DNA of 64,000 nt from NCBI GenBank assembly GCA_008690995.1, contig VRMN01000001.1, positions 4,898,001-4,962,000 on the forward strand. The letters run 5' to 3'. Every line of letters starts with the position of its first letter. Within the stretch, counting starts at the first letter, position 1. The translations under genes and the position numbers were made by a program. Positions 29,177 through 40,940 of the stretch are shown here, piece after piece. This stretch comes from Porphyridium purpureum (taxonomy: Eukaryota; Rhodophyta; Bangiophyceae; Porphyridiales; Porphyridiaceae). Under the pieces are notes generated by a model. That model was not told where the DNA came from. It made no database searches and saw nothing but the letters and a program-made list of their open reading frames with translations.

Positions 29177-30721
29177 CAGTCCTGGCCAAGATGTTTGCAA
29201 CACCTGCATTTTGGTCCAAAAAATTGGATCTTATAGTGAAATAGCCCATTTTAATAGAAAACTTATTTTTAACTCTTTTTTTAACATTGTTAACATCGAG
29301 CATGACGATGAACCAAGGCGCGGCGCGCGCGTTTTTGTTTTCCCCAGACCTTCAGAAGGTGCTCAAAGGATCTTCGCTCGCTGATCCATCTCCTCGTGCG
29401 CAAGTGGAGAGTCTCCAGATCGAAATTGAGCGCGCAACGGCCGAACGATGGCGCCGTGGCTGTCGGAACACGAAAAAGGGCAGATCGACGCCCTTGCGGG
29501 CCAGGAACTGTCGGTGCGAGCCATTGCGAAGGCTCTGAAGCCTCGCCCAGATCGCTCGCGACCGTCCTATGCAACTGTGAGCCGTTATCTGGCGTCAAGG
29601 GGGCGCCGAATTGTCCGCAAGAAGCCAGGTCCGAAACGGCTTTTGAGTCGCAAATCGGAACGCCGCATCATTCGCGCCGTATCTGTTGATGCACTGACGT
29701 CCGGACAGGTGGTTCACGAGCTGCACTTGCAGTGCTCGGCCAGGACAGTGCGTCGGACGCTTCAAGCAGCAGGCTTTCTTCGCTACAAGCGAGTCTCGCG
29801 GAAACCTTCGCTGTCGTCTGACAACATCAGGAAGCGTTTGGCGTTTGCCACCGCATGCATTGCGAAACCAATGGCTTTCTGGCATCAAGTGGTCTTTTCA
29901 GACGAGAAGATTTGGAGCTGCGATGGCCCGTTCGGCTCCTCGCAGCGATGGGTCGACTGTCGCGCTAAGTCAAGTTCGTACGCCAGGCGCCAGCACTCTG
30001 GAGGTGGCAAGGTTCACATGTGGGCAGGTATGTCCCTGCGCGGCCTAACAATGGCCGTCTTCGTCGAGGGTGGCTTGAATGCCGTGAAGTATCAACAAGT
30101 CTTGCTGGAAGCCTTGCTTCCGTTCGGCCTGGAAATGTATGACTTCAATTTCACTTTCCAGCAAGACAATGCCCCGGCACATACGGCCAACTCGACCAAG
30201 GCGTGGCTCGACGCACTCGGCGTCACTGTGCTGCCGTGGCCTGCAAGGTCTCCGGACCTTAACCCAATTGAAAACATTTGGGGTGTCTTGTCGCGCGTGG
30301 TTTACCGAAAAGGCCGCCAGTTCGCACGCGTCGCAGAACTTAAGGCTGCCGTGCTTGCGGCGTGGGCGGCCGAGGCCCAAAAGTACGTAGTTCCACTCTT
30401 CGATTCCATGCCTTGCCGTCTTCAAGCTGTACTGGACGCGCGCGGCCACCACACCAAGTACTAAAGTCTCGTCCTTCTTGCTCTTCGTGTGTCTTTGTTA
30501 CGTTCCAAAACTTGCGCCCCTCGCCAATACCCCCTTTTTGGTGTCTCCATTGCCCAAGCGCTCTTTCCTTGCCTTTTCCTCCCGGTTGGACGCTCCCCAG
30601 TATTTCTTGGGACGCGCGATCGATTGGCGTGCTCAAAACGTACCCTTGTCTATCAAGATTCTTCACTTATACACGAATTTCCCTTTTTATGAGGGTGTTG
30701 CAAACATCTTGGCCAGGACTG
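29177..30721 (+). mobile_element. Tc1-type DNA transposon, complete (element 1)
   Basis: 1545 bp bounded by perfect 28-30 bp terminal inverted repeats beginning CAGTCCTGGCCAAGATG and continuing TTTGCAACACC at both ends (left 29177-29204, right 30694-30721). The flanking TA dinucleotides at 29175-29176 and 30722-30723 are the expected target duplication. The start CAGT-CTGGCC is like that of nematode Tc1. One uninterrupted transposase gene lies inside. Identical ends and an intact gene suggest a young and possibly active copy. Removing it and one TA restores AGAAGTACAGTTGGC, a copy of the genome's recurrent GTACAGT motif. The element stands between the ABHD13-like gene and the small Tim gene. 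Confidence 0.95.
29448..30464 (+). CDS. Tc1-family DD34E transposase (element 1)
   Basis: 338 residues. The N-terminal part has two helix-turn-helix units (about 5-50 EKGQIDALAGQELSVRAIAKAL and 65-115) with a GRRI-like basic linker between, the DNA-binding PAIRED-like region of Tc1 transposases. The catalytic triad is Asp152 in VVFSDEK, Asp240 in FQQDNAPAHTA and Glu275 in SPDLNPIENIW; 34 residues separate the last two, hence DD34E, the Tc1 type rather than mariner DD34D. The block WPARSPDLNPIEN is diagnostic. No stops or frameshifts are visible. It shares start, layout and many residues with the transposase at 60780 but is clearly a different subfamily. Confidence 0.96.
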   Translation: MAPWLSEHEKGQIDALAGQELSVRAIAKALKPRPDRSRPSYATVSRYLASRGRRIVRKKPGPKRLLSRKSERRIIRAVSVDALTSGQVVHELHLQCSARTVRRTLQAAGFLRYKRVSRKPSLSSDNIRKRLAFATACIAKPMAFWHQVVFSDEKIWSCDGPFGSSQRWVDCRAKSSSYARRQHSGGGKVHMWAGMSLRGLTMAVFVEGGLNAVKYQQVLLEALLPFGLEMYDFNFTFQQDNAPAHTANSTKAWLDALGVTVLPWPARSPDLNPIENIWGVLSRVVYRKGRQFARVAELKAAVLAAWAAEAQKYVVPLFDSMPCRLQAVLDARGHHTKY

Positions 30722-30780
30722 TACAGTTGGCACGCCGCTTATTTATTTAATGCTCGTGCGCGCCCTTTTTTAATGTAAGA

Positions 30781-30800
30781 AGTGTACCTAAAAGTACACT
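30781..30800. promoter_or_regulatory. Inverted GTAC motif upstream of small Tim gene
   Basis: AGTGTACCTAAAAGTACACT is a near-perfect inverted repeat (7-bp arms AGTGTAC/GTACACT) about 105 bp before the ATG at 30905. Another GTAC (GAGTACAAG) follows. Confidence 0.55.
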
Positions 30801-30904
30801 GAGTACAAGTGTGTGCGTGTAGGACGAGGCGGGCGTGCGGGTGGTGGGTAGGAATTGGCCAGGAGAAGAAGAAGGAGAGATCGAGCGGTGGCGAGCGGGA
30901 AAGC

Positions 30905-31204
30905 ATGGACGCGTACGGCGGTGGAGGAGCTGCTGGCGGCGCTCAAGCAGCACTGCCGCAGATAGAGTTGATGCGCCTGGAAATACAGTTCATGACAGAC
31001 ATGATTTCCAAGCTCTCGGATCAGTGCTTCAGAAAATGCATCGGCAACTCGTTTGGCGACGGAAACTTGACGCGAGCCGAAAAGGAGTGCGTCGATCGAT
31101 GTGTTGATAAGTATATGGATGTACGTTCTCGCTCTTTCTTTCATTTGATTATACCTCCGCTGCAGCCAAGTCGAGCGAGGCTGTTGGCATGCGCAATGCC
31201 CTAG
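30905..31204 (+). CDS. Small Tim chaperone (Tim10-like), 3' end uncertain
   Basis: Mitochondrial intermembrane-space chaperone that escorts hydrophobic precursors. From ATG 30905 the product has a Gly/Ala-rich start, then a helix (ELMRLEIQFMTDMISKLSDQ) and twin CX3C motifs: Cys41/Cys45 and Cys62/Cys66, with 16 residues between. The sequence MTDMISKLSDQCFRKC and RCVDKYMD is closest to Tim10. After KYMD the unspliced frame becomes unrelated (VRSRSFFHLIIPPLQ) and ends at 31204. A good 5' splice site GTACGT begins at 31121 directly after GAT, so an intron is likely there. Acceptors near 31165-31170 or 31212 are possible; one using TCGAGCGAG would give KYMD-SSEAVGM, which resembles the Tim10 tail. 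The true end is not settled. Confidence 0.75.
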   Translation: MDAYGGGGAAGGAQAALPQIELMRLEIQFMTDMISKLSDQCFRKCIGNSFGDGNLTRAEKECVDRCVDKYMDVRSRSFFHLIIPPLQPSRARLLACAMP

Positions 31205-31609
31205 CGGTCGCGTGCAGAAGAAGCGGGCGGAACATGTTGCTAATCTGGTCTTCAATCCTCTTCCTATGCGGCATTCCATAACTGCCGATGTTCCATGCGA
31301 TCTTTGTCGTGTCATTGGCTGAGTGATCGGTCAAGTACAGGCGACGAATAAGTGCGGAGAAGTTATTGCCTCCCAGATGCAGGCTGGCCAGCAGCAGTAA
31401 ATCGAGGGCACGTACACTATCGATTGCGCCCGTCGCAGATCTTGAAACGAGTGGAACTTTCCCAAACCTGCTCAACCAAGCACAAATCCACCGGAAAGCA
31501 AAAGGGAACAAGAACAAAACAACCTACACGTTTTACCTCACCAAACAAAAAAAGAAAACCACTCACAAGGCCACGACGGTTGCGAAAACGACCAGGTAGG
31601 CAGCCCACT
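31205..31609. other. Region between small Tim gene and CDC48
   Basis: 405 bp, holding the likely last exon and 3' UTR of the small Tim gene and the 3' end of CDC48. A minus-strand frame of 122 codons at 31149-31517 shows no family features and I do not call it. AT-rich, A-rich sequence lies at 31500-31560. Confidence 0.4.
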
Positions 31610-34285
<2,676 letters not shown>

Positions 34286-34298
34286 CTAACAACGCATT

Positions 34299-34321
34299 CA
34301 CACACACACACACACACACAC
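34299..34321. repeat. (CA)11 microsatellite
   Basis: Eleven CA units about 205 bp upstream of the CDC48 start, next to a long pyrimidine-rich tract (34140-34265). On the CDC48 sense strand this leader is purine-rich. Confidence 0.9.
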
Positions 34322-34591
34322 GCCACGCTTATTACGGTACGTGCGGTATGCGAGTGAAATCATCAATCGGCACCGTTTGCATAGAGCCGCATGCGTTGCC
34401 AGCACGCACAACCGCACTCGCCCCCAAACTCGGGCCTCAAGCAGAGTCGCGACTTGCCAGCAAGCACACCAAACACGTCACAGAACACCCGCTGGGTACA
34501 TGACTGAACCTCCGGATATTTATAACGATACTTAGAAAATGCAAAATTAAACTGTACTCCCTGAAAGATAAAATTAAATATAGACAGGGCG

Positions 34592-34599
34592 CACTGTAC
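34592..34599. promoter_or_regulatory. CACTGTAC motif upstream of DUF218 gene
   Basis: Exact CACTGTAC 106 bp before the ATG at 34705, with another CTGTAC at 34552-34557. A TATA-like TTTATAA is at 34519-34525. Confidence 0.5.
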
Positions 34600-34704
34600 G
34601 AAGGAGGGACCGGCGCAGTACTTTTTCGAGGCGGTTTTGGGCAGCGGGTTTGGGAGTGGTTCGGGGGGAGGACGAGTGGGAGAAGGGGAGAGCACGGGCA
34701 GAGG

Positions 34705-35403
34705 ATGGGAAGTGTGAGGACTGTGCTGGTTGTGCCGGGAGGTGGTATAGGCGAAGATGGACAGCCGCATGCGTGGGTTGCCGCGAGGTTAGATTGCGCA
34801 TTACAATTGCGCGAGCGTGAGTATGCAGACGCGGATGTGCTCGTCTTGTCGCGCGGCACCACGAACAGGCCGCCCCCCACAGACGCCGTCAGGCACGGCT
34901 TTGCGTTAGATGAAGCGACCGCGAGCGCAAGGTATTTGCTGCAGCGCGGATGCCCACCGCAGCGCGTGCTCGCAGAGTCGTGGAGCCTTGATACCATTGG
35001 AAACGCGTACGCGTGTCGCTGGATGATTACCGAGCCCCTCGGGATCAATGACCTGGTCGTGATCACCAGCGCATTCCACATGCCCCGCACACAGGCCATC
35101 TTCGACTGGATTTACAGCTTTCCGTCGTGCGTTCACATGCAGAGTGACCCTACCACCCAGCTTGGACGAAAAATCAGTATCCGCTATCAGCAAGTACCTA
35201 ACGCCGGAATGAGCGAAGACATGGCGCGTGTTCGCACCGAGAAAGAAATGCACTCGCTCGCAAATCTGCTCAGAACCATCGAACGTATCGGAAACGACCG
35301 CTCTGCATTGACCCGATTCATTTTCGCGGAGCACGCCGCATACGCGGTGCCAAAATTCGCCCTTTCGGCGAGCGTTCCGGAGGACCTGGCCAAAACATAT
35401 TAG
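34705..35403 (+). CDS. DUF218 (YdcF/SanA-like) domain protein
   Basis: 232 residues, ATG at 34705. The DUF218 fold is visible from the start: TVLVVPGGGIG, LVLSRGTTNRPPP, DEATASARYLLQRG, then AESWSLDTIGNAYACRWM and VVITSAFHMPRTQAIFDWI, all in the conserved order. Bacterial homologues (YdcF, ElyC, SanA) bind nucleotides or act in the cell envelope; plant and algal homologues are uncharacterised. There is no signal peptide, so the protein is probably soluble. Function is unknown. Confidence 0.85.
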   Translation: MGSVRTVLVVPGGGIGEDGQPHAWVAARLDCALQLREREYADADVLVLSRGTTNRPPPTDAVRHGFALDEATASARYLLQRGCPPQRVLAESWSLDTIGNAYACRWMITEPLGINDLVVITSAFHMPRTQAIFDWIYSFPSCVHMQSDPTTQLGRKISIRYQQVPNAGMSEDMARVRTEKEMHSLANLLRTIERIGNDRSALTRFIFAEHAAYAVPKFALSASVPEDLAKTY

Positions 35404-35624
35404 AAGCGCCTTCCCAACCACTTCCGGCTGACGAGGTCGGACATCGTGAAGCTGAATTGAGGTCGGCGTTCCCATGGCATTCGGCACTTTCATTCTCTCA
35501 AATCCAGAGCGAATCCTTTGGGGAGCAATACTTTTGAGTGCGCGGGAAAGGACTACCGGTTAAGCTGTGTGTGACTGAAATCGCCATGGAACATTGCTTT
35601 TCTACACTTCTCCGGATACGTTCT

Positions 35625-37784
35625 TTAGAACGTACTGAATTTACTCAGCTTGAGTGCACCAGTGCGCTTTGCGGTCGACGCTTCCTTGCCAGTATCGAAC
35701 GCAAAACTGGCGCTCTTCACTTTAAGCTTGCCCGTCTTTGTGGAGGAAGAATCCGTTGTACTTGTCCCCGATGATGTTGGCACGGAACGCATGGACATCG
35801 AGCGATGGAACGGAATGGTGTTGAAGTAGTACATGATATCACCAGTGTCCTCCAGCGAATGAGTGTGCGACTCCGCATGCGCCATGTCGAAAGCCACGGA
35901 ATGGTCCTTGTTGGTCCAGAGCGAGGACATAGGAACGGCCAGACACGCTTCTTCTGTGCGAACACATTCCTTGTAGCACTCAATGAAGGAGCGCCTTTGT
36001 TCCTCTTCGACCACAGAATCTAGCAAATTCGTTTCAGTCAGCCACTCGTGCAAAAGCTCGGCGAGTCCCTCGCCTCCTATGGGGAGCCGGTGCATGTTGG
36101 CTTGCGCTCGAGAAAGTAGCTGCGCGTCGCGAAACCACGCAGCAATGAGCAAAGACTGACACTCCAGGTCGTCCATGGTGAACTTGGTGCCGAAACGCAC
36201 AGGATCAACACTGCTTGCCACAGCCTTGATAATGATGTTCAACAGAATCGTGCTGGACCCGTGCTCCTCCAAAATGCTCACTAGCTCCTTACAAAAGCCG
36301 AGCGCTTGCATTTCCTTCTGCACTGAAAGGTCCCCAAAATCCATCAGCAAACAAACCAATTCGACGACGAGCATACGCACGCGGCACGCGTACTGGCATG
36401 GTTCTCTGTACCCTACCAGCAGGTTTTTGAGGCCCGGTAAGCACTGCGTGACCTGACGATGAAAATCTGCGGGGGCATTCCACGCCGCAAGCATGCGGCG
36501 CAGGTGATTCGTATTGTGCATCAACGACAAGCCTTGAACGTATTTGAAGAGGCGACCGGCGAGGTCCAATACGGAACATCCGAGCATCAAATGCAGTTCT
36601 GGATACGGCAACCCCCTGCGCGTCATGCACAATTCCAATAAGTTGATAGCCCGGTCTAGCGCGCTTGCTATGAACTGGCCATGGCACAAGATGTTCAAAA
36701 CGTCGACGGCGCGGTTATAGGCGCTCTGGTTCCCGCCCACGACAAACCCATAATTTGCATCATGTTTTTCCATGAGTGCTACGCGCTCGTAACATTGGAA
36801 CAGAAGTTTTAGTCCATTGTCTGCACTCTGGACAAGCATCACCAGATGTTCTGGCGGTAATTCTTTCATTGCGAATCCCGGCCGCGACAGTGCTGCCTTC
36901 TTTTCACACTCGCGGTCTTGTCGATAACGCGCACTGGTCAGCGCATGGGCAGCAGAAGCAGCAGCAGCACCGTCTGGGCTGCAAAGTGCAGCCGCTGCTG
37001 TTTGGAGCAGTGCGTCAACAGAGAGCACAACGTGTTGTGTGTCGCTCGGCGCCAAGAGAGCCATCCCTCGCTTGCGCGGAACGCTGAAGCGGATGTCAGC
37101 CACGTGCTCGTCGTACCGCGCGGTGCGATCCAGCTGGCGCTCGCAAAGCAGATTCGAAAGCAACAGAGGCATAAAGTAGTTTGACAGGAAGTTTGAAAGC
37201 AGTAGCTCAATAAATTCAAAACCGCGGACGGCAAACGCCTGCATGAGCTGGGCGGTGCAAGTATGCAAAAGCATGATGAGAAGACGGGTAACGTATGTGA
37301 CCAGTGTGTCGTCGGCGGCTTCGTGCACGATGTTTCCGTCTGGGGAGTCGCGCGCTGCTTGATTTGCGCACGTCGCGTAGAAATCGAACAGTGCATCCAA
37401 GCACCGACTCGACGTAGCCATATGCGTAAGCATGATTGAGCCAGAGCAATGAAGGAGCGTGAACGCGACCCAAGCCTCTTTGTACAGCTCGCGTTCGTCC
37501 TCAAACATTTGGTCAAAGCCGTTTCCGGGGCTCTCGCGCTTCGCACCTACCAACGCTTGCACGACCTCAAACAAGAGGGGCTCATTTTGTTCAAGAAGCA
37601 CGCGCAACTTGTGAGCTTGAGCATCACTTAGTGGCTCTTCCAGATCAAACAACAGTAGCGCCACCTCGCGGAACGACGAACTGTGCGACTTCCACGCCGC
37701 AAGCGCGCGCTCAAACGCGCCAGCAGGCGATGTGCGACTAAACGAGAGGCTGGTGTCCAGCTTCAGAGCGCGCTTGAAAAACAT
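35625..37784 (-). CDS. Large helical-repeat protein, possibly SAPS-like (PP6 regulatory subunit)
   Basis: 719 residues from ATG at 37784 (MFFKRALKLDTSL); the frame upstream has no ATG. It is alpha-helical throughout and looks like armadillo/HEAT repeats. The short N-terminus with MFF, the early acidic region, and stretches such as LLSNFLSNYFMPLLLSNLL and VTQCLPGLKNLLVGYREPC are reminiscent of SAPS proteins that bind the Sit4/PP6 phosphatase, but the match is by style only. The Ser/Thr-rich tail (RSVPTSSGTSTTDSSST) may be phosphorylated. No transmembrane segment or signal is evident. Other armadillo proteins remain possible. Confidence 0.55.
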   Translation of the reverse strand: MFFKRALKLDTSLSFSRTSPAGAFERALAAWKSHSSSFREVALLLFDLEEPLSDAQAHKLRVLLEQNEPLLFEVVQALVGAKRESPGNGFDQMFEDERELYKEAWVAFTLLHCSGSIMLTHMATSSRCLDALFDFYATCANQAARDSPDGNIVHEAADDTLVTYVTRLLIMLLHTCTAQLMQAFAVRGFEFIELLLSNFLSNYFMPLLLSNLLCERQLDRTARYDEHVADIRFSVPRKRGMALLAPSDTQHVVLSVDALLQTAAAALCSPDGAAAASAAHALTSARYRQDRECEKKAALSRPGFAMKELPPEHLVMLVQSADNGLKLLFQCYERVALMEKHDANYGFVVGGNQSAYNRAVDVLNILCHGQFIASALDRAINLLELCMTRRGLPYPELHLMLGCSVLDLAGRLFKYVQGLSLMHNTNHLRRMLAAWNAPADFHRQVTQCLPGLKNLLVGYREPCQYACRVRMLVVELVCLLMDFGDLSVQKEMQALGFCKELVSILEEHGSSTILLNIIIKAVASSVDPVRFGTKFTMDDLECQSLLIAAWFRDAQLLSRAQANMHRLPIGGEGLAELLHEWLTETNLLDSVVEEEQRRSFIECYKECVRTEEACLAVPMSSLWTNKDHSVAFDMAHAESHTHSLEDTGDIMYYFNTIPFHRSMSMRSVPTSSGTSTTDSSSTKTGKLKVKSASFAFDTGKEASTAKRTGALKLSKFSTF

Positions 37785-37926
37785 CGCGCGGCTGCCGGCC
37801 GGGACCACTCGCAAACGCAAGCAGCAGTAAGCGGCAGTATTCTGCGCGCGACCACATGGTACCCGATAAGCGGTCTGCCCCCCACTGGCTTATACAAACG
37901 CGCGTGCCGTTTGGAAAACGCTTACT

Positions 37927-37937
37927 GAGGTACAGTG
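37927..37937. promoter_or_regulatory. GAGGTACAGTG motif upstream of helical-repeat gene
   Basis: Full 11-bp form of the recurring motif, 143 bp upstream of the minus-strand start at 37784 and on the opposite strand to that gene. Confidence 0.5.
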
Positions 37938-38276
37938 ATTCGCCATCGTGAAAGCGTGCAGGGTACTGTGCAATGAGTAGCGGAACGGTCTCAAGGGCAG
38001 CAGGGAAGGTTTTCAAGTGATTGGCGCGCGTCTGTGCTTGGCTGCGCAAGGGTCGCACGTGTTAGCATGCGCATTCGATGACGGTAAGCGTGGCATCGAA
38101 GCACTGCGCCCATATTTTGCAAGCGCGACGCGATGGTACAGAGGATTGGTGTGCGCAAAACCAAAGGATGTGCCGGATTCATCGAGAGATCAAATACAAC
38201 ATGGATGTGGGAAAGGCCCACTGACCATACTTTCGTTAGATACACCTTGCAGACAACAAGAAACCCTGTGGAATCC

Positions 38277-39338
38277 TTACCAGTACATATCTGGAGGCGG
38301 CCCGCCGGGAGGAGGCCCGCTCGGACCTGACGGTGGACCATACATACCTGGTGGCATCATCATGTCATTGTCGGGTTCGCCAAGGCCCATCCCCGGCGGT
38401 CCGACTGGGTCATATCGCGCCCCCGGGGGTGGAGGCCGCATGCCTCGTCCAGGCATGCCAATGCCCATACCGCCACTGTAGCGCCCAGGATCCCCAAAGC
38501 CAGGGTGACGCGGGCCAACCAAGTTCCCTCCTCCTGGACCTCCAGGAAGTCCGCCACTCATCGAAGGAAACTGCGGTAGGCCTGGCGCATACAAGTCGTC
38601 GTCGCCAACGCCAAATGGAGGTCCGCGCGCGCGCATAGGCGGACCTACACGAAGCGGGTCATGGCGCTGCGGATACGAAGGTTCGAAGATAGGCGGTTCG
38701 CCCTGTCTGTAATCTAGCGCAGTTCGGTTCGCCGCGCTCGTCCTGCTGTTCCCGCTCGAAGCGCCTGCTGCCGTTGTTCTCGCCGCCGCGTAGTCGGCGT
38801 ATCCGTCTTTACTACTGTCAGGTACGAGCTTTTGAGCCAGACTGATTTGCACAACAGCGGCGAGTTCTTCCACATTTTGAAATAGCTGCGTCCATGACGC
38901 GGCATCTTTCCATGTCACTTCTGGCGCCTGCACTCGCTCTTCAAACTGACGCCCACCCAGCACGTACCTGTCGACATTGAGCTCGAGTGTGTGCATTTCT
39001 CTCTCGTCCTCGAGGAACGCACCATGGCACACCAGCCGGCTTCCAAGCGGTACCAGGCGTATTTCAAAGGTAAGGCTGCTACGACTGTGGCAGTATTTAC
39101 CTCCGTACCCCGCCTTACCCCAGTCGCTTGGCAGACGGATGCCTTCCAGACTCTTCATCTGCTCCTCATGCTCGTACACGGGCGTGCCCGCGCTTCGGAA
39201 ACCATGGTTTAACAGTAGCGCGTGCACCACCAACGCCAGGGCCTCATGCCGCTCGGCCCCATGCGGCGTGCAGTTCTCCGCTGCGCCCAGCCAGGCAAGA
39301 GCCTGAGCCACTGCCTGTCCGTAATTTGTGCCCGCCAT
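38277..39338 (-). CDS. PSMF1: Proteasome regulator PI31 (PSMF1/Fub1)
   Basis: 353 residues from ATG at 39338. PI31 binds the 20S proteasome and aids its transport and assembly. The N-terminal FP domain starts directly at MAGTNYGQAVAQALAWL and contains LALVVHALLLNHGFRSAG and LPSDWGKAGYGGKYCHSRSSLTFEIRLVPLGSRLVCHG. The C-terminal half is the disordered Pro/Gly-rich tail: DPLRVGPP, PGARYDPVGP and the end PPPGGPPPDMYW. The last block parallels human PI31 (PPGARFDPFGP ... DDMYL) and the final MYW is an HbYX motif for docking into the proteasome. The ATG at 39338 is preferred because family similarity begins there. Confidence 0.9.
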   Translation of the reverse strand: MAGTNYGQAVAQALAWLGAAENCTPHGAERHEALALVVHALLLNHGFRSAGTPVYEHEEQMKSLEGIRLPSDWGKAGYGGKYCHSRSSLTFEIRLVPLGSRLVCHGAFLEDEREMHTLELNVDRYVLGGRQFEERVQAPEVTWKDAASWTQLFQNVEELAAVVQISLAQKLVPDSSKDGYADYAAARTTAAGASSGNSRTSAANRTALDYRQGEPPIFEPSYPQRHDPLRVGPPMRARGPPFGVGDDDLYAPGLPQFPSMSGGLPGGPGGGNLVGPRHPGFGDPGRYSGGMGIGMPGRGMRPPPPGARYDPVGPPGMGLGEPDNDMMMPPGMYGPPSGPSGPPPGGPPPDMYW

Positions 39339-39507
39339 TTCCCTTATATCTCTCTCTCTCTGACCGCCTTGCTGGCCGCTCCCCGTTGTGGACGAAATGT
39401 GAACAAGACTTGGTGACGATGCCAACTGCAGGTTGCGAAGCGCGAGAGGGTCAGGTAATCGACGCAGGAGCTTTGGATGTCCCAGTAAAAGAAGGCAGGC
39501 CCGTCTG

Positions 39508-40110
39508 ATGTCCGCGGATCCTGCGGTGGCGGTGCTGCCAGCAGGAAACGAAGCGATTGACCTGTCGGAGCTGGACAAATTTGATGATGCAGCGTTTGAT
39601 GGCGATTTGGATTACGTCAAGGCGTTTGTTTCAACGTGCGAGGGGCCTGAGCAAGTGCGGCGGCTTGTGAACGCGCAGGACGGGCGCCGATGGACACCAT
39701 TGCTTCTGGCCGTCATGGAAGGCCACGAAGAAGTGGCCAGGTACCTGATTGAGCAAGGTGCAACCGTAACTCACCGCGACGGGAAAGAGTGGACCGCGCT
39801 ACACTGGGCCTCAGCCAATGGACACATGAGCATGATTCGCATGATCGTAGAGCTTCATCCGGAGCTCCTCAACTCGGCGAGCAGCACTGGGCTGACGCCG
39901 CTGATGCTTGCGTCGAGCGAGGGCTTCCACGACGCGGCGCGCGTGCTGCTAGAGTTGGGCGCAGACCCTTCCATCAAGGACGTGGAGGGGCGTTCCGCCG
40001 AGGACATGAAGGACGACGCTGTTCTAGACAGTGCCGCAAGCACATCACCTGCCGAGTCATGTAGCCACGGCAGCGCAAGCCACACGAGCAGCGCAACCGA
40101 TGCAGGCTGA
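39508..40110 (+). CDS. Ankyrin-repeat protein
   Basis: 200 residues, ATG at 39508. After an acidic start (IDLSELDKFDDAAFDGDLDYVKAFV) come about four ankyrin repeats: DGRRWTPLLLAVMEGHEEVARYLIEQGA, DGKEWTALHWASANGHMSMIRMIVE, STGLTPLMLASSEGFHDAARVLLELGADP and a capping unit ending DVEGRSAEDMKDD. The tail is Ser/His-rich. Small proteins of this kind act as protein-binding adaptors (the human 26S factor PSMD10 is one example), but nothing here fixes a partner. It is divergent from PI31 with 169 bp between starts, so the two may share a promoter; a link to the proteasome is speculation. Confidence 0.85.
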   Translation: MSADPAVAVLPAGNEAIDLSELDKFDDAAFDGDLDYVKAFVSTCEGPEQVRRLVNAQDGRRWTPLLLAVMEGHEEVARYLIEQGATVTHRDGKEWTALHWASANGHMSMIRMIVELHPELLNSASSTGLTPLMLASSEGFHDAARVLLELGADPSIKDVEGRSAEDMKDDAVLDSAASTSPAESCSHGSASHTSSATDAG

Positions 40111-40392
40111 AATCGGTGAACCGATAACCCGATAGCATTTTTATCCGTGAACCGCTAAACTGACATCTCGGGTATTTCGCCCACCCAAACATTGTTTCTA
40201 TGAAGACGGACGCTTTTTCCTATGAAATGGCGGACCTCATCTAGAAACACAAGCAGACTGGACGAACGATGTGGCGACTTGTGAAGAAAAAGTTGAAAGG
40301 TTTGGTTGTGAAAAAGAGGAACGTGATTGAGAGTCGAGGACGGAGCAAGCGGAAAGGGAAGCGGGGATAAGAGGGAAGGCGCAAGGAGGACA

Positions 40393-40773
40393 ATGGGAGG
40401 ACAGGTGTCGATGCCGCTGTGCCGACGGGCGCCGTGGGAACCCGGGATCACGCACAAGCAGCAGGTGCTGCGGCTGTACCGCCAGTCGATCCGCACGGCC
40501 AAGGACTGGACGTACTACTGGGATTACGACACGTGGATCCAGGAGTGCCAAAAGCTGCAGGCCGAGTTCCGCAAGAACAAGGACGTCTCGCTCGCAGAGG
40601 GAAGGGTGCTGGTGCAAAAGGGACTCGCAAAGCTCCTGGACTACCGCCACCCAGAGCCCATGATTCTGCCGTACCGGCCCGGCGGCTGCACATACCAGCG
40701 TAACGTTCCCATGTGCCCAACACTTGTCAAAGCGGGACCCCTGCCACCAGACGACGCAGACATCATTCGTTAG
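40393..40773 (+). CDS. NDUFB9: Complex I LYR-motif subunit NDUFB9 (B22)
   Basis: 126 residues, ATG at 40393. An accessory subunit of mitochondrial NADH:ubiquinone oxidoreductase that binds acyl carrier protein through its LYR motif. HKQQVLRLYRQSIRTAKDW carries Leu28-Tyr29-Arg30, and the following DTWIQECQKLQAEFRKNKDV, then KLLDYRHPEPMILPYRPGGCTYQRNVP match NDUFB9, where the corresponding end is [22 protein letters not shown]. The protein is somewhat shorter than the mammalian one at the C-terminus. No cleavable presequence, as usual in this family. Confidence 0.88.
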   Translation: MGGQVSMPLCRRAPWEPGITHKQQVLRLYRQSIRTAKDWTYYWDYDTWIQECQKLQAEFRKNKDVSLAEGRVLVQKGLAKLLDYRHPEPMILPYRPGGCTYQRNVPMCPTLVKAGPLPPDDADIIR

Positions 40774-40940
40774 TGGATACAGTCCGCCTCTGCGGAATCG
40801 GCACCTTATTTTATACGTGGGTAAATACAAGTTTCTCGCTCGGCTCCGACCTACGTCGGCTCTTTTTGGTACCGGCACTACGACAAGATCTAGAGCAAGC
40901 GCTGAATCAAAGAACAGTACATTACCAGTATGCCAGATGG

